Shown piece after piece: positions 19,979 to 34,740 of a DNA stretch of 53,500 bases (position 1 is its first letter; every line of letters starts with the position of its first letter). A program made the translations under genes and the position numbers. The stretch lies in assembly GCF_003344535.1 (NCBI RefSeq), contig NZ_QPKS01000015.1:2501-56000 (forward strand), written 5' to 3'. Origin of the DNA: Exiguobacterium flavidum. GTDB lineage: Bacteria; Bacillota; Bacilli; Exiguobacteriales; Exiguobacteriaceae. A model generated the notes under the pieces. It did no database searches, had not been told where the DNA came from, and was given only the letters and a program-made list of their open reading frames with translations.

Positions 19979-20605
19979 TTAGTTGCCTTTTACCGCAGAT
20001 TTGATGACTACTTGGCTCTTACGTGCGCCTGGGATAGCACCCTTGACGAGGAGCAAGCCGCGTTCAGCATCAACTTTTACGATTTCAAGGTTTTGAACAG
20101 TGATTTGCTCGCCACCCATGCGTCCTGGGAGAAGTTTCCCTTTGAATACACGGTTAGGAGCGACTGGACCCATTGAACCTGGGCGACGGTGGTAACGCGA
20201 ACCGTGAGCCATTGGACCACGTGATTGGTTGTGGCGCTTGATCGCACCAGCAAAACCTTTACCTTTCGACGTACCTGTTACATCAACCATTTCGCCTGCA
20301 GCGAAAGTATCTGCCTTAATCTCTTGACCGATTGTGAAATCTGATACGGATGTACGGATTTCTTTAATGAAGCGCTTAGGAGTCGCGTTTGCTTTCGCAG
20401 CGTGACCTTTTTGCGGTTTGTTTTGACGACCTTCTTTGATATCACCAAAGCCGAGTTGGACTGCTTCGTAACCGTCCACTTCCATCGTCTTCACTTGAAG
20501 AACGACGTTACCTTCTACTGAAACGACAGTAACAGGTACTACTTCGCCTGATTCGTTGAAGATTTGTGTCATACCGAGTTTAGTTCCTAAGATTCCTTTA
20601 GCCAT
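19979..20605 (-). CDS. rplC: 50S ribosomal protein L3 (uL3)
   Basis: 208 residues from [16 protein letters not shown]. The ATG at 20605 follows SD AGGAGGTG; a Met three codons upstream would use the [25 protein letters not shown] is the loop that reaches the peptidyl transferase centre. Confidence 0.98.
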   Translation of the reverse strand: MAKGILGTKLGMTQIFNESGEVVPVTVVSVEGNVVLQVKTMEVDGYEAVQLGFGDIKEGRQNKPQKGHAAKANATPKRFIKEIRTSVSDFTIGQEIKADTFAAGEMVDVTGTSKGKGFAGAIKRHNQSRGPMAHGSRYHRRPGSMGPVAPNRVFKGKLLPGRMGGEQITVQNLEIVKVDAERGLLLVKGAIPGARKSQVVIKSAVKGN

Positions 20606-20670
20606 GAGATACACCTCCTAAATATTGAATGTTTTGATCTTCTGGCTAGTATCAACTATCTATAGAAGAA

Positions 20671-21193
<523 letters not shown>

Positions 21194-21199
21194 TTTTAT

Positions 21200-21228
21200 A
21201 GTATATAAGATGTCAGACCATGTTGCAA
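21200..21228 (-). promoter_or_regulatory. Candidate promoter of the S10-spc-alpha superoperon
   Basis: TTGCAA (21223-21228), 17-bp spacer and TATACT (21200-21205) on the minus strand. The -35 sits in the 10-bp palindrome TGTTGCAACA. It lies between the tuf terminator and rpsJ. Confidence 0.65.
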
Positions 21229-21265
21229 CACCTGTTTGAAAATTAACGATCTGTTTTCACTATAG

Positions 21266-21300
21266 AAAAAACCTTCCGCCACGGGAGACGGAAGGTTTTT
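21266..21300 (-). terminator. Intrinsic terminator after tuf
   Basis: Stem AAAACCTTCCGTC with GGCGGAAGGTTTT, followed by further U. It lies just after the tuf stop and separates the str operon from the S10 superoperon. Confidence 0.9.
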
Positions 21301-21310
21301 ATCTCATTGA

Positions 21311-22498
<1,188 letters not shown>

Positions 22499-22537
22499 TC
22501 CGAATTCCTCCTCTATGTGTCTCATAATTTATTAACT

Positions 22538-22572
22538 AGGAAGGTGAGTCGTCGAATAACGTACACCTTCCT
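22538..22572 (-). other. Stem-loop between fusA and tuf
   Basis: Perfect 9-bp inverted repeat AGGAAGGTG (22538-22546) with CACCTTCCT (22564-22572), loop 17 nt, no U-run. A weak promoter-like pair TTGTCA/TAAGCT (22574-22602, spacer 17) lies just upstream. It may set mRNA processing or separate tuf transcription. Confidence 0.55.
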
Positions 22573-22619
22573 TAGCTTACACTAATCAAATAAGCGTGAC
22601 AACCTGTACCTCTAAGGGA

Positions 22620-24698
22620 TTAGCCGTTTGCTTTTTTGATGATTTCTTCAGCGACTGATTTCGGTACTTCTTCATAGTGATCGAAGTGCATCGAGTACGT
22701 ACCGCGACCTTGTGTGCGCGAACGGAGGCCCGTTGCATATCCGAACATCTCTGAGAGTGGAACCATCGCACGAACGACTTGAGCGTTACCGCGAGCTTCC
22801 ATACCTTCTACGCGACCACGGCGTGACGTGATGTCACCCATGATGTCTCCCATGTATTCGTCTGGGATGACGACTTCGACTTTCATCATTGGCTCAAGGA
22901 TAACAGCGCCGCTCTTATCTTTAAGTTGTTTGACAGCCATCGAAGCTGCGATTTTGAACGCCATCTCGTTCGAGTCGACATCGTGGTACGATCCGAAGAC
23001 GAGAGCCGCTTTGACGTCGACTACTGGGTAACCAGCAAGGATACCGTTTTGAAGTGCTTCTTCGATTCCGTTCTCGACCGCTGGGATGTATTCACGTGGA
23101 ACGACACCACCGACGATTTTGTTGTTGAACTCGAAGCCAGCGCCTTCTTCGTTCGGCTCGAACTCAACGACGACGTGACCATACTGACCACGACCACCTG
23201 ATTGACGAGCGAACTTCGAGTCGATCTTCGCCGCTTGGCGAATCGTCTCACGGTAAGCTACTTGTGGAGCACCAACGTTTGCTTCGACTTTGAACTCGCG
23301 ACGCATACGGTCAACGATGATGTCGAGGTGAAGCTCACCCATACCTGAGATGATCGTTTGACCAGTCTCTGGGTTTGTTTCAGTGCGGAACGTTGGATCC
23401 TCTTCAGCAAGCTTAGCGAGGGCTTGACCCATTTTATCTTGGTCAGCTTTCGTTTTTGGTTCGATAGCGACCGAGATAACTGGTTCTGGGAATGTCATTG
23501 ATTCGAGAACGACGTTGTCTTTCTCTGCACAGAGCGTATCTCCAGTCGTAGTGTCTTTAAGACCTACTGCTGCAGCGATATCACCAGCGAAGACCATCGG
23601 GATCTCCTCACGGCTGTTCGCGTGCATTTGAAGGATACGTCCGAGACGTTCCCGCTTGCCTTTAGTCGAGTTCTTGACGTAAGAACCTGCCGAAGCTGTA
23701 CCAGAGTACACACGGAAGAACGTCAATTTACCGACGTAAGGGTCAGTCATGACTTTGAACGCGAGTGCTGAGAATGGCGCTTCGTCCGAAGACTCACGCA
23801 GGATCTCTTCATCCGTGTCCATGTCGATTCCTTTGATTGCTTCTACGTCGACTGGTGATGGGAGGTAGTCGAGAACTGCGTCGAGCATGAGCTGGACACC
23901 TTTGTTCTTGAATGCCGAACCAACGAGAACAGGATAGAAATCTACGCTCAATGTCGCTTTACGGATACCCGCTTTAAGCTCTTCGACCGTGACTTCCTCG
24001 CCCTCGAGGTATTTCATCATCATTTCTTCTTCGTAGTCAGCAACAGCTTCGATGAGTGAAGCGCGGAGCTCTTCAGCTTGCTCTTCGAACTCAGCCGGGA
24101 AACCGTCTGTTACTTCGATGTCTGTACCGAGGTCATTCGTGTACATGTATGTTTTGCGTTCAACGAGGTCCATGATACCGCGGAACTCATCTTCAGCACC
24201 GATTGGAAGCTGGATCGCGTGTGCGTTCGCTTGAAGGCGATCGCGAAGCGTTCCGACCGAGTACAGGAAGTCTGCACCGATTTTATCCATCTTGTTGACG
24301 AAGACGACACGTGGTACGCCGTATGTCGTTGCTTGGCGCCATACTGTCTCAGTTTGTGGCTCAACACCAGACTGAGCGTCAAGTACTGCTACCGCACCAT
24401 CAAGTACGCGGAGTGAACGTTCAACTTCAACTGTGAAGTCTACGTGTCCTGGAGTATCGATGATGTTTACGCGGTGACCTTTCCATTGAGCAGTCGTTGC
24501 TGCCGATGTGATCGTGATCCCACGCTCTTGCTCTTGTGCCATCCAGTCCATTTGCGAAGCACCTTCGTGCGTTTCACCAATCTTGTGGATACGACCCGTG
24601 TAATAAAGGATCCGCTCAGTCGTTGTTGTCTTACCAGCATCGATGTGAGCCATGATTCCGATGTTACGAGTGTTCTTTAGGGAGAATTCTCTTGCCAT
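22620..24698 (-). CDS. fusA: Elongation factor G
   Basis: 692 residues. Translocase GTPase with G1 AHIDAGKT at 17-24, DTPGHVDF and NKMDKIGAD, followed by domains II-V (conserved RGQYGHV in domain [21 protein letters not shown] in domain V). Between rpsG and tuf. Confidence 0.98.
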   Translation of the reverse strand: MAREFSLKNTRNIGIMAHIDAGKTTTTERILYYTGRIHKIGETHEGASQMDWMAQEQERGITITSAATTAQWKGHRVNIIDTPGHVDFTVEVERSLRVLDGAVAVLDAQSGVEPQTETVWRQATTYGVPRVVFVNKMDKIGADFLYSVGTLRDRLQANAHAIQLPIGAEDEFRGIMDLVERKTYMYTNDLGTDIEVTDGFPAEFEEQAEELRASLIEAVADYEEEMMMKYLEGEEVTVEELKAGIRKATLSVDFYPVLVGSAFKNKGVQLMLDAVLDYLPSPVDVEAIKGIDMDTDEEILRESSDEAPFSALAFKVMTDPYVGKLTFFRVYSGTASAGSYVKNSTKGKRERLGRILQMHANSREEIPMVFAGDIAAAVGLKDTTTGDTLCAEKDNVVLESMTFPEPVISVAIEPKTKADQDKMGQALAKLAEEDPTFRTETNPETGQTIISGMGELHLDIIVDRMRREFKVEANVGAPQVAYRETIRQAAKIDSKFARQSGGRGQYGHVVVEFEPNEEGAGFEFNNKIVGGVVPREYIPAVENGIEEALQNGILAGYPVVDVKAALVFGSYHDVDSNEMAFKIAASMAVKQLKDKSGAVILEPMMKVEVVIPDEYMGDIMGDITSRRGRVEGMEARGNAQVVRAMVPLSEMFGYATGLRSRTQGRGTYSMHFDHYEEVPKSVAEEIIKKANG

Positions 24699-24734
24699 CT
24701 TAAAACATTCTCCTTTCGCATTTTAGTTTGGTTG

Positions 24735-24809
24735 CGTGCAGGAGTGCACGTCATGACTATACCCGAAAGCCACCTCATCATTCCATCAAAAATGGCATCA
24801 ATGAGGTGG
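24735..24809 (-). other. Two stem-loops between rpsG and fusA
   Basis: CGTGCA/TGCACG (24735-24750) makes a short hairpin. CCACCTCAT (24770-24778) pairs with ATGAGGTGG (24801-24809), and CCAT/ATGG (24783-24786 and 24792-24795) pairs inside its loop. No U-run follows, so this is not a classic terminator. It could govern differential expression within the str operon. Confidence 0.55.
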
Positions 24810-24821
24810 TCAATTTCGGAA

Positions 24822-25292
24822 TTACCAGCGGTAGTGTGCGAACGCTTTGTTCGCTTCCGCCATTTTGTGCATATCTTCGCGCTTCTTGACAGAAGCACCA
24901 GTGTTGTTAGCAGCGTCCATGATCTCGTTAGCGAGACGCATGTCCATTGTTTTTTCGTTACGGAGACGTGAGTAGTTCACGAGGTAACGAAGAGCGAGTG
25001 TCGTACGGCGCTCTGGACGAACTTCGATTGGAACTTGATAGTTAGCTCCACCTACACGGCGTGCTTTAACTTCAAGAACTGGCATGATGTTGTTCATCGC
25101 CTCTTCAAATACTTCCATTGCATCGCGGCCTGAGCGCTCAGCGATTGTTTCGAAAGCTTTGTAGAGAATTTGTTGAGCTGTACCTTTTTTACCATCCAAC
25201 ATAAGACGGTTGATAAGGCGAGTGACGAGTTTCGAGTTGTAGATCGGATCAGCCATTACGTCGCGACGTTCTACTTGACCTTTACGTGGCAT
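24822..25292 (-). CDS. rpsG: 30S ribosomal protein S7 (uS7)
   Basis: 156 residues, [21 protein letters not shown] to [10 protein letters not shown]. Head-nucleating 16S-binding protein; in E. coli it represses its own operon. Follows rpsL by 51 nt. Confidence 0.98.
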   Translation of the reverse strand: MPRKGQVERRDVMADPIYNSKLVTRLINRLMLDGKKGTAQQILYKAFETIAERSGRDAMEVFEEAMNNIMPVLEVKARRVGGANYQVPIEVRPERRTTLALRYLVNYSRLRNEKTMDMRLANEIMDAANNTGASVKKREDMHKMAEANKAFAHYRW

Positions 25293-25343
25293 TCCGAGTC
25301 CCTCCTTTCATATAGTGAGGTGATGTCTTAGGCGACATCTGAA

Positions 25344-26139
<796 letters not shown>

Positions 26140-26184
26140 GAAGATATCCTCCAAAATAACACGGCCGGTTGGCAACACTATATC

Positions 26185-26213
26185 ATAGTAGCACCGCCAA
26201 ACCGGCGTGTCAA
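26185..26213 (-). promoter_or_regulatory. Promoter of the str operon
   Basis: Perfect -35 TTGACA (26208-26213), 17-bp spacer, then TGC-TACTAT, an extended -10 (26185-26190). The -35 begins 7 nt after the rpoC stop. There is no strong rpoC terminator in the gap. Confidence 0.8.
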
Positions 26214-26219
26214 GGCGTT

Positions 26220-29200
26220 TTATTCTACTGGAGAATCCACTTCTACTGGTTCTTCTCCGGCTATTTCGAGACCGATTTGACGGTAACGGTTCATACCTGT
26301 ACCTGCAGGAACCAGCTTACCGATGATGACGTTCTCTTTCAAGCCGCGAAGGTAGTCGCTCTTCCCTTTGATGGCTGCGTCTGTAAGGACGCGTGTCGTC
26401 TCCTGGAACGATGCTGCCGAGAGGAACGAATCCGTCTCGAGCGATGCTTTCGTGATACCAAGGAGGACTGGCTTCGCTGACGCGAGGGCTTTGCCTGCGC
26501 GGAGCGCTTCTTTACAAGCTTCCTTGAACGTCGAGATATCGACGAGCGAACCTGGGAGAAGCGAAGTCTCACCAGACTCGATGACCTTGACGCGGCGGAT
26601 CATTTGGCGAACCATGACCTCGACGTGTTTGTCCCCGATCTCTACCCCTTGCATCCGGTATACTTTTTGAACTTCCTGGAGAAGGTAGTTCTGTACGCCC
26701 GAGACGCCTTTGACGTTCAACAGTTCTTTCGGATCGATCGAACCTTCTGTGAAGACTTGGCCAGCTTTGACCTCGTCTCCGAGTTGGACACGCAGACGCG
26801 AGCCGAACGGGATCGTGTACGAACGTGTCTCGCTCAGTCCTTGGACCGTGAGCTCACGCTTGTCGCGCGATTCCGTGAAGTCGATCACTGTACCGTCGAT
26901 TTCCGAGATGACCGCCTGACCTTTCGGGTTACGGGCTTCGAAAAGCTCTTGGATACGCGGAAGACCTTGCGTGATGTCATCCCCTGCAACCCCGCCTGTG
27001 TGGAAGGTACGCATCGTAAGCTGCGTTCCTGGCTCACCGATCGATTGCGCGGCGATGATACCGACCGCTTCGCCGACCTCGACGTCATTACCTGTCGCGA
27101 GGTTGCGTCCGTAACATTTCTTACAGACACCGTGGCTAGTGTTACAAGTGAACGCCGTACGGATCTCGACGTTGTCGATTCCCGCGTCCGTGATGAGGCG
27201 TGCGACATCCTCATCGATGAGCTGGTTCGTGCTCGCGAGGAGCTCGCCTGTCTCAGGGTGGACGACGTTCTCGAAAGCAGTCCGGCCGACGAGTCGGTCG
27301 TACAGGCTCTCGATTTCCTCTGTCCCCTCACGGAGAGCAGAGACGCGAATCCCGCGGTCTGTGCCGCAATCATCTTCGCGGATGATGACGTCTTGCGCGA
27401 CGTCGACGAGACGACGTGTCAGGTAACCTGAGTCAGCCGTTTTCAGTGCTGTATCGGCAAGACCTTTACGCGCACCGTGTGTCGAGATGAAGTATTCCTG
27501 AACCGTCAGACCTTCACGGAACGATGATTTGATCGGGAGCTCGATGATCCGTCCACTTGGAGCGGCCATGAGCCCACGCATACCAGCGAGCTGCGTGAAG
27601 TTCGACGCGTTACCACGGGCACCGGAGTCACTCATCATGAAGATCGGGTTGAGACGGTTGAGGGATTTCATCAGTCGTGACTGAATTTCATCCTTCGCGT
27701 CATTCCACGATTTGACGACGCGCTCATAGCGCTCGTCTTCCGTGATGAGACCGCGGCGGTACGATTTCATGACACGATCGACGTTGTCTTGTGCCTCGAC
27801 GAGGATCTCCTGCTTGTCAGGAAGGACGATGATGTCCGAGATCCCGACCGTGATACCAGCTTTAGTCGAGTGTTTGAAACCGAGGTTCTTCATGCGGTCA
27901 AGCATCCGGCTCGTTTCCGTCGTCTCGAAGCGTTTGAAGACCTCTGCGATGACGTTTCCGAGGAACCCTTTCTTGAACGGGTCGATGAGCGGACGATTTT
28001 TGATCTCTTCCGCGACGTCGATCCCTTTATCGAGGAAGTACTTCTCAGGCGTTGCTTCCTGGAGGTTCTCCATCGAAGGCTCGTTCAAGTACGGGAATGT
28101 CGTTGGGAGGATCTCGTTGAAGATCAGCTTACCGACAGTCGTGACGAGCAGCTTCTCGTTTTGCTCTTCCGTGAACGTCGGGTTTTTCAGGACGCCAGCC
28201 GGAATCGCGACACGTGTGTGGAAGTGGACATAGCCGTTTTGGTAGGCGATGATCGCTTCGTTTACAGTCGAGAAGATTTTCCCTTCGCCGATCGCGCCTT
28301 CGCGCTCGAGCGTCAGGTAGTAGTTACCGAGGACCATATCCTGCGATGGTGTTACGACAGGCTTACCGTCTTTCGGGTTCAAGATGTTTTGTGCAGCGAG
28401 CATGAGAAGACGGGCTTCTGCTTGCGCTTCTGCAGAGAGTGGTACGTGGACCGCCATTTGGTCACCATCGAAGTCGGCGTTGTAAGCCGTACATACGAGC
28501 GGGTGAAGGCGAATCGCGCGTCCTTCGACGAGCGTCGGCTCGAACGCCTGGATACCGAGACGGTGAAGCGTCGGTGCACGGTTCAAGAGGACTGGATGCT
28601 CACGGATGACTTCTTCGAGTACGTCCCAGATTTCAGGTTGTACACGTTCGATCTTCCGCTTCGCGCTCTTGATGTTCGGTGCGATTCCGCGTGAGACGAG
28701 TTCCTTCATGACGAACGGTTTGAAGAGCTCAAGAGCCATCTCTTTCGGGAGACCACATTGATACATCTTCAGGTTCGGACCAACGACGATAACCGAACGA
28801 CCGGAATAGTCGACACGTTTACCGAGCAAGTTTTGACGGAAACGTCCTTGTTTCCCTTTCAGCATGTGTGAAAGTGATTTGAGCGGACGGTTACCAGGTC
28901 CTGTTACCGGACGGCCGCGACGACCGTTATCGATCAGGGCATCGACCGCTTCTTGAAGCATCCGCTTCTCGTTCTGGACGATGATGTTCGGAGCCCCGAG
29001 GTCGAGAAGACGCTTCAGACGGTTGTTACGGTTGATGACGCGGCGATACAGGTCGTTCAAGTCAGACGTCGCGAAACGTCCGCCGTCGAGCTGCACCATC
29101 GGGCGAAGCTCAGGCGGGATGACCGGAAGGACTTCGAGCACCATCCATTCCGGTTGGTTACCGGAATTGAGGAATGCGTCGAGTACTTCAAGACGTTTGA

Positions 29201-29819
29201 TCGCGCGCGTCCGGCGTTGACCTTGGATCATCCGGAGGTCTTCACGGAGACCGGCGACTTCCGTCTCGAGCTGAACGTCGCGGAGAAGCTTACGTACAGC
29301 TTCCGCACCCATTTCAGCCGTGAACGTGTTGCCGAACTTCTCACGGTACGCACGGTATTCTTTCTCTGAGAGGAGTTGCTTCTTCTCGAGCGTCGATTCG
29401 CCCGGATCCGTCACGACGTACGACGCGAAGTAAATGACTTCTTCGAGTGCACGCGGCGACATGTCGAGGACGAGTCCCATTCGGCTCGGGATTCCTTTGA
29501 AGTACCAGATGTGCGAGACAGGTGCTGCGAGTTCGATGTGACCCATCCGCTCGCGACGCACTTTCGCCTTCGTGACTTCAACGCCACAGCGGTCACAAAT
29601 AATCCCTTTATAACGGATCCGTTTGTACTTGCCGCAGTAGCACTCCCAGTCTTTCGTCGGACCAAAGATACGTTCACAGAACAAGCCGTCTTTCTCTGGC
29701 TTGAGCGTACGATAGTTGATCGTCTCCGGCTTCTTCACTTCCCCGAAAGACCACGAACGGATCTTTTCAGGGGAAGCGAGGCCGATTTTCATATATTCAA
29801 ATCTATTAACATCTACCAA
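26220..29819 (-). CDS. rpoC: RNA polymerase subunit beta'
   Basis: 1199 residues, the Bacillus length. Holds the catalytic magnesium motif [12 protein letters not shown] near 450, the first zinc site [20 protein letters not shown] near 60-80, and a second in [11 protein letters not shown] near 890. It begins with TTG at 29819 ([12 protein letters not shown] follows) with SD AGGGAGGT. It follows rpoB by 20 nt. Confidence 0.98.
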   Translation of the reverse strand: MVDVNRFEYMKIGLASPEKIRSWSFGEVKKPETINYRTLKPEKDGLFCERIFGPTKDWECYCGKYKRIRYKGIICDRCGVEVTKAKVRRERMGHIELAAPVSHIWYFKGIPSRMGLVLDMSPRALEEVIYFASYVVTDPGESTLEKKQLLSEKEYRAYREKFGNTFTAEMGAEAVRKLLRDVQLETEVAGLREDLRMIQGQRRTRAIKRLEVLDAFLNSGNQPEWMVLEVLPVIPPELRPMVQLDGGRFATSDLNDLYRRVINRNNRLKRLLDLGAPNIIVQNEKRMLQEAVDALIDNGRRGRPVTGPGNRPLKSLSHMLKGKQGRFRQNLLGKRVDYSGRSVIVVGPNLKMYQCGLPKEMALELFKPFVMKELVSRGIAPNIKSAKRKIERVQPEIWDVLEEVIREHPVLLNRAPTLHRLGIQAFEPTLVEGRAIRLHPLVCTAYNADFDGDQMAVHVPLSAEAQAEARLLMLAAQNILNPKDGKPVVTPSQDMVLGNYYLTLEREGAIGEGKIFSTVNEAIIAYQNGYVHFHTRVAIPAGVLKNPTFTEEQNEKLLVTTVGKLIFNEILPTTFPYLNEPSMENLQEATPEKYFLDKGIDVAEEIKNRPLIDPFKKGFLGNVIAEVFKRFETTETSRMLDRMKNLGFKHSTKAGITVGISDIIVLPDKQEILVEAQDNVDRVMKSYRRGLITEDERYERVVKSWNDAKDEIQSRLMKSLNRLNPIFMMSDSGARGNASNFTQLAGMRGLMAAPSGRIIELPIKSSFREGLTVQEYFISTHGARKGLADTALKTADSGYLTRRLVDVAQDVIIREDDCGTDRGIRVSALREGTEEIESLYDRLVGRTAFENVVHPETGELLASTNQLIDEDVARLITDAGIDNVEIRTAFTCNTSHGVCKKCYGRNLATGNDVEVGEAVGIIAAQSIGEPGTQLTMRTFHTGGVAGDDITQGLPRIQELFEARNPKGQAVISEIDGTVIDFTESRDKRELTVQGLSETRSYTIPFGSRLRVQLGDEVKAGQVFTEGSIDPKELLNVKGVSGVQNYLLQEVQKVYRMQGVEIGDKHVEVMVRQMIRRVKVIESGETSLLPGSLVDISTFKEACKEALRAGKALASAKPVLLGITKASLETDSFLSAASFQETTRVLTDAAIKGKSDYLRGLKENVIIGKLVPAGTGMNRYRQIGLEIAGEEPVEVDSPVE

Positions 29820-29839
29820 GGGGTGGACCTCCCTTTCGC

Positions 29840-32800
29840 TTATTCCTCTTCAGTTACGACTGGTGCGACGGGCGGTTGAATTTCTTCAAGCGCTGGTGTC
29901 GCGTTCGGGATATTGTCCTCGTCCTCGTCCTTCATCTCGATCTCTTCATCTTCGGCAGACATCATCTTGACGTCCATACCGAGCGACTGGAGCTCCTTGA
30001 TGAGTACGCGGAACGATTCCGGTACGCCCGCTTGTGGTACGTTCTCGCCTTTGACGATCGCTTCGTACGCTTTGACACGTCCGATCGTATCATCCGACTT
30101 GATCGTAAGAATCTCTTGGAGCGTGTAAGCCGCACCATATGCTTCGAGTGCCCATACTTCCATCTCCCCGAAGCGCTGTCCACCGAACTGGGCTTTACCA
30201 CCGAGCGGCTGTTGCGTGACGAGCGAGTAAGGACCTGTCGAACGAGCGTGAAGCTTATCATCGACCATGTGCGCGAGTTTGATCATGTACATGACACCGA
30301 CCGAGATACGGTTATCGAACGCTTCGCCTGAACGGCCGTCATAAAGGACGGTCTTCGCGTCACGATCCATTCCCGCTTCTTCGATCGTCGCCCATACATC
30401 TTCCTCACGTGCTCCATCGAATACCGGAGACGCGACTTTGATGCCGAGCTGGCGTGCTGCCATGCCGAGGTGAAGCTCGAGCAACTGACCGATGTTCATC
30501 CGTGATGGTACACCAAGCGGGTTCAACATGATGTCGATTGGGGTACCGTCAGGCATATACGGCATATCTTCTTCTGGCAGGATGCGCGAGATAACACCTT
30601 TGTTACCGTGACGACCCGCCATTTTATCGCCTTCGTGGATCTTCCGCTTCTGAACGATGTAAGCACGGATCAACTGGTTGACACCAGGTGAGAGCTCATC
30701 GCCGTTGTCGCGGTCGAAGATCTTCACGTCGAGGATGATTCCATCCCCACCGTGCGGTACACGGAGTGATGTATCACGGACTTCACGCGCCTTCTCACCG
30801 AAGATCGCGTGGAGCAAGCGCTCCTCAGCCGTCAGCTCCGTCACACCTTTAGGCGTGACTTTACCGACGAGGATGTCCCCGTCCTTGACTTCCGCTCCGA
30901 CGCGGATGATTCCGCGGTCGTCGAGGTTCTTCAAGGCGTCGTCACCGACGTTCGGGATGTCACGCGTGATCTCTTCAGGTCCGAGCTTCGTATCACGTGA
31001 CTCACATTCGTACTCCTCGATGTGGATCGATGTATAGACATCGTCCTTGACGAGGCGTTCGCTCATGATGACAGCATCCTCATAGTTATATCCATCCCAA
31101 GTCATGAAGCCGACGAGGACGTTGCGTCCGAGCGCGAGCTCGCCGCCATCCATCGATGGGCCGTCTGCTAGGATTTCACCTTTTTCCACGCGGTCGCCCG
31201 CTTGGATGATTGGTTTTTGGTTGTAGCAAGTCCCTTGGTTCGAACGGATGAACTTCTGGATCTTGTAGCGGTCGAGTTCGCCTTGGACATCGTTGCCGTC
31301 AACTTCCGTCACACGACGGACGAGGACTTCGCGTGCCGTGACGCGCTCGACGATCCCTGGGTACTTCGCGACGACAGCCGCCCCAGAGTCCTTCGCAGAC
31401 ACGTACTCCATCCCAGTCCCGACGATTGGCGATTCAGGATCGAGAAGTGGTACGGCCTGCCGCTGCATGTTCGCACCCATGAGGGCACGGTTCGAGTCAT
31501 CGTTCTCAAGGAACGGGATACATGCCGTCGCTGCCGAAACGACCTGTTTCGGAGAAACGTCCATGTAATCGACGCGAGCAGGTTCGACAGACAAGTTCTG
31601 TCCACGGAAACGCGTAAGGACGTGCGAATCCTGGAACGTACCTTCTTCTGTCAGAAGCATGTTCGCCTGGGCGACGACGTAGAGATCTTCTTCGTCAGCC
31701 GTCATATAGTGGATTTCATTCGTGACGACACTCGTCTCCGGATCGACGCGGCGGTAAGGCGCCTCGATGAAGCCATACTCGTTGACCTTCGCGAACGAAG
31801 AAAGCGAGTTGATGAGCCCGATGTTCGGACCCTCTGGCGTCTCGATCGGACACATACGCGAATAGTGCGAATAGTGAACGTCTCGAACTTCGAAACCAGC
31901 GCGCTCACGCGTCAAACCACCAGGCCCGAGGGCAGACAGACGGCGTTTGTGCGTCAATTCCGCGAGCGGGTTCGTCTGGTCCATGAACTGCGAGAGCTGC
32001 GAGCTGCCGAAGAACTCCTTGATCGATGCGATGACCGGGCGGATGTTGATCAGTGCCTGCGGCGTGATCGCATTCTGGTCTTGGATCGACATACGTTCCT
32101 TGACGACACGTTCCATCCGCGAGAGACCGATCCGGAATTGGTTTTGAAGCAATTCCCCGACCGAACGCAGACGGCGGTTACCGAGGTGATCGATGTCATC
32201 CGTCGTACCGACTTCGTGGAGAAGGTTGAAGAAATAGTTGATGGCTGCGATCATATCAGCCGGCGTGATGTGCTTGATGTCGCGATCGATGTTGCCATTG
32301 CCGATGATGTTGATGATACGCTCGCCTTCCGCGTCGTCCGGTGCGAACACCTTGATCGACTGGAGTGTGAATGGCTCACCTTGCGTCACGCCGCCCGTTG
32401 GCGTCGCTTCGAGATAGCCGACTGACTCTTCGAGGTACGGCAAGACTTTGTCGAGCATACGACGATCCAGGACCGTTCCTACTTCCGCGATCACTTCGCC
32501 CGTTTCCGGGTCGACGAGTGTCTCGGCAAGCTTTTGTCCGAAGAGACGGTTTTTCAAATGGAGCTTCTTGTTGATTTTATAGCGACCAACGTTTGCCAAG
32601 TCATAGCGTTTCGGGTCGAAGAAGCGCGACACGAGAAGTGCTTTCGCGTTCTCGACTGTCGGCGGCTCGCCCGGGCGCAGACGCTCATAGATTTCGATGA
32701 GGGCTTTTTCTGTTGATTCTGTATTATCTTTTTCAAGGGAATTGCGGAGATACTCATCATCACCGAGAAGATCGATGATTTCCTGATCCGACCCGAATCC

Positions 32801-33397
32801 AAGGGCACGCAAAAGAACCGTTACCGGAATCTTACGTGTGCGATCGATTCGTACATAGACGATATCCTTCGCATCCGTCTCAAGTTCGAGCCATGCTCCA
32901 CGGTTCGGGATGACCGTTGCCGAGAATCCACGTTTACCGTTCTTATCCAACTTGTTGCTGTAATAGACACTCGGTGAACGAACGAGCTGCGATACGATGA
33001 CGCGCTCTGCACCATTGATGATGAATGTTCCCGACTCCGTCATAAGCGGGAAGTCACCCATAAACACTTCTTGTTCTTTCAATTCACCCGTCTCTTTATT
33101 TTGAAGACGGACTTTCACGCGAAGCGGTGCCGAATAGGTCACGTCGCGTTCTTTTGATTCATCGATCGAATACTTCGGATCTCCGAGTGAGTAATCGATG
33201 AATTCTAATACGAGATTTCCTGTGAAATCCGAAATCGGCGAGATGTCATGAAACATTTCGCGCAGACCTTCACGGAGGAACCACTCATAAGAAGTAGTTT
33301 GAATCTCGATTAGGTTTGGAAGTTCTAACACTTCGCTGATACGTGCATAGCTTCTTCTCTGACGGTGACGACCGTACTGAACAAGTTGACCAGTCAA
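29840..33397 (-). CDS. rpoB: RNA polymerase subunit beta
   Basis: 1185 residues if started at TTG 33397 ([19 protein letters not shown]). This start is favoured because SD AGAGGTGA lies 5 nt before it and Bacillus rpoB also uses a TTG there; a GTG at 33406 would sit inside that SD. The rifampicin region ([30 protein letters not shown]) is wild type. [13 protein letters not shown] and a very acidic C-terminus ([13 protein letters not shown]) are present. Confidence 0.97.
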   Translation of the reverse strand: MTGQLVQYGRHRQRRSYARISEVLELPNLIEIQTTSYEWFLREGLREMFHDISPISDFTGNLVLEFIDYSLGDPKYSIDESKERDVTYSAPLRVKVRLQNKETGELKEQEVFMGDFPLMTESGTFIINGAERVIVSQLVRSPSVYYSNKLDKNGKRGFSATVIPNRGAWLELETDAKDIVYVRIDRTRKIPVTVLLRALGFGSDQEIIDLLGDDEYLRNSLEKDNTESTEKALIEIYERLRPGEPPTVENAKALLVSRFFDPKRYDLANVGRYKINKKLHLKNRLFGQKLAETLVDPETGEVIAEVGTVLDRRMLDKVLPYLEESVGYLEATPTGGVTQGEPFTLQSIKVFAPDDAEGERIINIIGNGNIDRDIKHITPADMIAAINYFFNLLHEVGTTDDIDHLGNRRLRSVGELLQNQFRIGLSRMERVVKERMSIQDQNAITPQALINIRPVIASIKEFFGSSQLSQFMDQTNPLAELTHKRRLSALGPGGLTRERAGFEVRDVHYSHYSRMCPIETPEGPNIGLINSLSSFAKVNEYGFIEAPYRRVDPETSVVTNEIHYMTADEEDLYVVAQANMLLTEEGTFQDSHVLTRFRGQNLSVEPARVDYMDVSPKQVVSAATACIPFLENDDSNRALMGANMQRQAVPLLDPESPIVGTGMEYVSAKDSGAAVVAKYPGIVERVTAREVLVRRVTEVDGNDVQGELDRYKIQKFIRSNQGTCYNQKPIIQAGDRVEKGEILADGPSMDGGELALGRNVLVGFMTWDGYNYEDAVIMSERLVKDDVYTSIHIEEYECESRDTKLGPEEITRDIPNVGDDALKNLDDRGIIRVGAEVKDGDILVGKVTPKGVTELTAEERLLHAIFGEKAREVRDTSLRVPHGGDGIILDVKIFDRDNGDELSPGVNQLIRAYIVQKRKIHEGDKMAGRHGNKGVISRILPEEDMPYMPDGTPIDIMLNPLGVPSRMNIGQLLELHLGMAARQLGIKVASPVFDGAREEDVWATIEEAGMDRDAKTVLYDGRSGEAFDNRISVGVMYMIKLAHMVDDKLHARSTGPYSLVTQQPLGGKAQFGGQRFGEMEVWALEAYGAAYTLQEILTIKSDDTIGRVKAYEAIVKGENVPQAGVPESFRVLIKELQSLGMDVKMMSAEDEEIEMKDEDEDNIPNATPALEEIQPPVAPVVTEEE

Positions 33398-33577
33398 CTG
33401 ATTCACCTCTCAGACCCACTTCTTCTTAAGGAAGGACGGGTGTAATATCGAACATTGAAGCCATTTTTTGACCGATAAGCGCAAAAAAGCGACGTCTTGT
33501 CTACTCAATCATCTGTAGTCGAGAACGCCAGCTGCTTCACCTTTCTTATCCAAAAATCACTCCAATGGCATTTTATA

Positions 33578-33606
33578 ATACTATCATATACAAATAGGCA
33601 GGTCAA
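33578..33606 (-). promoter_or_regulatory. Candidate promoter of rpoB-rpoC
   Basis: TTGACC (33601-33606), 17-bp spacer and TAGTAT (33578-33583). A leader of about 175 nt would follow. Just upstream the perfect hairpin GACAAACT-gagc-AGTTTGTC (33608-33627) overlaps the stop of the methyltransferase gene and holds a second TTGACA. Confidence 0.6.
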
Positions 33607-33625
33607 CGACAAACTGAGCAGTTTG

Positions 33626-34222
33626 TCAAGACCGAATTGACCGAAAAATGAAATATCCTTTATCCTTAGCCATCGTCTCGCACGATCCGAATACTTCCTC
33701 CATCAACTTCTTCGCGGAAGGAGCACCCTGCTTCTTCTGAATGACGACCCAGAGGGCACCGCCCGGAAGGAGATGGTCATACGCTTCCCGAAGAATCCGG
33801 TGGACGACTTGTTTCCCGGCGCGAATCGGCGGGTTCGTCACGATCGCTGCAAACGCCTTATTCCCTACACCTGCATATCCATCACTCACACCGGTCGTCA
33901 CGGACACACCGTTCGCAACCGCATTCGAGGCGGCAAGCGCAAGCGCACGTTCATTCACGTCGACGAGCATCGCACCACGTCCCGTCGTCTTCGCGAGTGA
34001 AATCCCCATCGGTCCGTAACCGCAACCGACATCAAGAATATCCCCTCCGACTTCAGGTTCTGCGAACGACTCGATCAACAGACGCGAGCCGAAATCGACA
34101 TCCCCTTTCGAGAAGACGCCATAATCCGACGTGAAGCGGAACGTCTCGCCCCGGAGCTCGTAACTCCATGTCTTCGGATCACTCTTTGACGAGGGATCAT
34201 TCGAATAATAATGGTCTGCCAT
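33626..34222 (-). CDS. RsmC-like class I SAM-dependent methyltransferase (YbxB)
   Basis: 198 residues. SAM-binding motif I ILDVGCGYGPMGI near 62-74 and the catalytic-type motif TNPPIRAGK near 130-138, as in N2-guanine rRNA methyltransferases of the RsmC family. The gene sits between rplL and rpoB as ybxB does in Bacillus. The exact RNA target is not known from sequence. SD GGGGAG precedes the ATG. Confidence 0.9.
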   Translation of the reverse strand: MADHYYSNDPSSKSDPKTWSYELRGETFRFTSDYGVFSKGDVDFGSRLLIESFAEPEVGGDILDVGCGYGPMGISLAKTTGRGAMLVDVNERALALAASNAVANGVSVTTGVSDGYAGVGNKAFAAIVTNPPIRAGKQVVHRILREAYDHLLPGGALWVVIQKKQGAPSAKKLMEEVFGSCETMAKDKGYFIFRSIRS

Positions 34223-34255
34223 GCCCTGCTCCCCTTTCGAAATAATCGTGAAAAG

Positions 34256-34284
34256 AAAAGAAGCTCGCAGCGCGAGCTTCTTTT
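34256..34284 (-). terminator. Terminator after rplJ-rplL
   Basis: Twelve-bp perfect stem AAAAGAAGCTCG with CGAGCTTCTTTT (34256-34267 and 34273-34284), 5-nt loop, then CUUUUC. It comes before the methyltransferase gene, which may depend on read-through. Confidence 0.88.
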
Positions 34285-34303
34285 GTCTTCGAAATAGAAG
34301 GAA

Positions 34304-34669
34304 TTACTTCACTTCTACAGTAGCGCCAGCTTCTTCAAGCTTAGCTTTGACTGCGTCAGCGTCTTCTTTCGAAACGCCTTCTTTAACTGGAGCCGGAGTT
34401 CCGTCAACGAGTGCTTTCGCTTCTTTAAGACCGAGGCCTGTGAGTTCACGAACAGCTTTGATGACGTTGATTTTTCCAGCGCCAGCGTTTGTGAGGATTA
34501 CGTCGAATTCAGTTTGCTCTTCAGCAACTGCTGCTCCGCCGCCTGCTGCTGCTACTGGAGCTGCTGCAGATACGCCGAATTCTTCTTCGATTGTTTTTAC
34601 GAGTTCGTTAAGTTCGAGAACAGTCATGTTCTTGAGGTCTTCAATGAATTGCTCTTTGTTGAAAGCCAT
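34304..34669 (-). CDS. rplL: 50S ribosomal protein L7/L12 (bL12)
   Basis: 121 residues from [17 protein letters not shown]. The N-terminal dimerisation helix, Ala-rich hinge ([15 protein letters not shown]) and C-terminal factor-binding domain ([12 protein letters not shown]) are all seen. ATG at 34669 with SD AAGGAGG; nine upstream codons are rejected. Confidence 0.98.
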   Translation of the reverse strand: MAFNKEQFIEDLKNMTVLELNELVKTIEEEFGVSAAAPVAAAGGGAAVAEEQTEFDVILTNAGAGKINVIKAVRELTGLGLKEAKALVDGTPAPVKEGVSKEDADAVKAKLEEAGATVEVK

Positions 34670-34740
34670 TTTGGTTTTCCTCCTTGTTTTTCCCACGTTG
34701 GGGTTGAAATGATGTGTTTGCCTATCCCGCTAAGCGGACA

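Noticed and set aside
22574-22602. tuf promoter TTGTCA/TAAGCT
   Set aside because: Good spacing but the -10 matches only three of six positions, so it is mentioned with the hairpin and not listed separately.
26604-28694. Long plus-strand open frames inside rpoC (275 and 301 codons)
   Set aside because: Antisense shadows of rpoC with the same Arg/Asp bias and no protein family likeness.
31202-32425. 407-codon plus-strand open frame inside rpoB
   Set aside because: It lies fully antisense to rpoB and has an Arg/Asp/Val-rich composition typical of a shadow frame; no domain or SD is recognised.
33398-33406. GTG at 33406 as rpoB start
   Set aside because: It lies inside the SD AGAGGTGA; the TTG at 33397 has good spacing and matches the Bacillus start.
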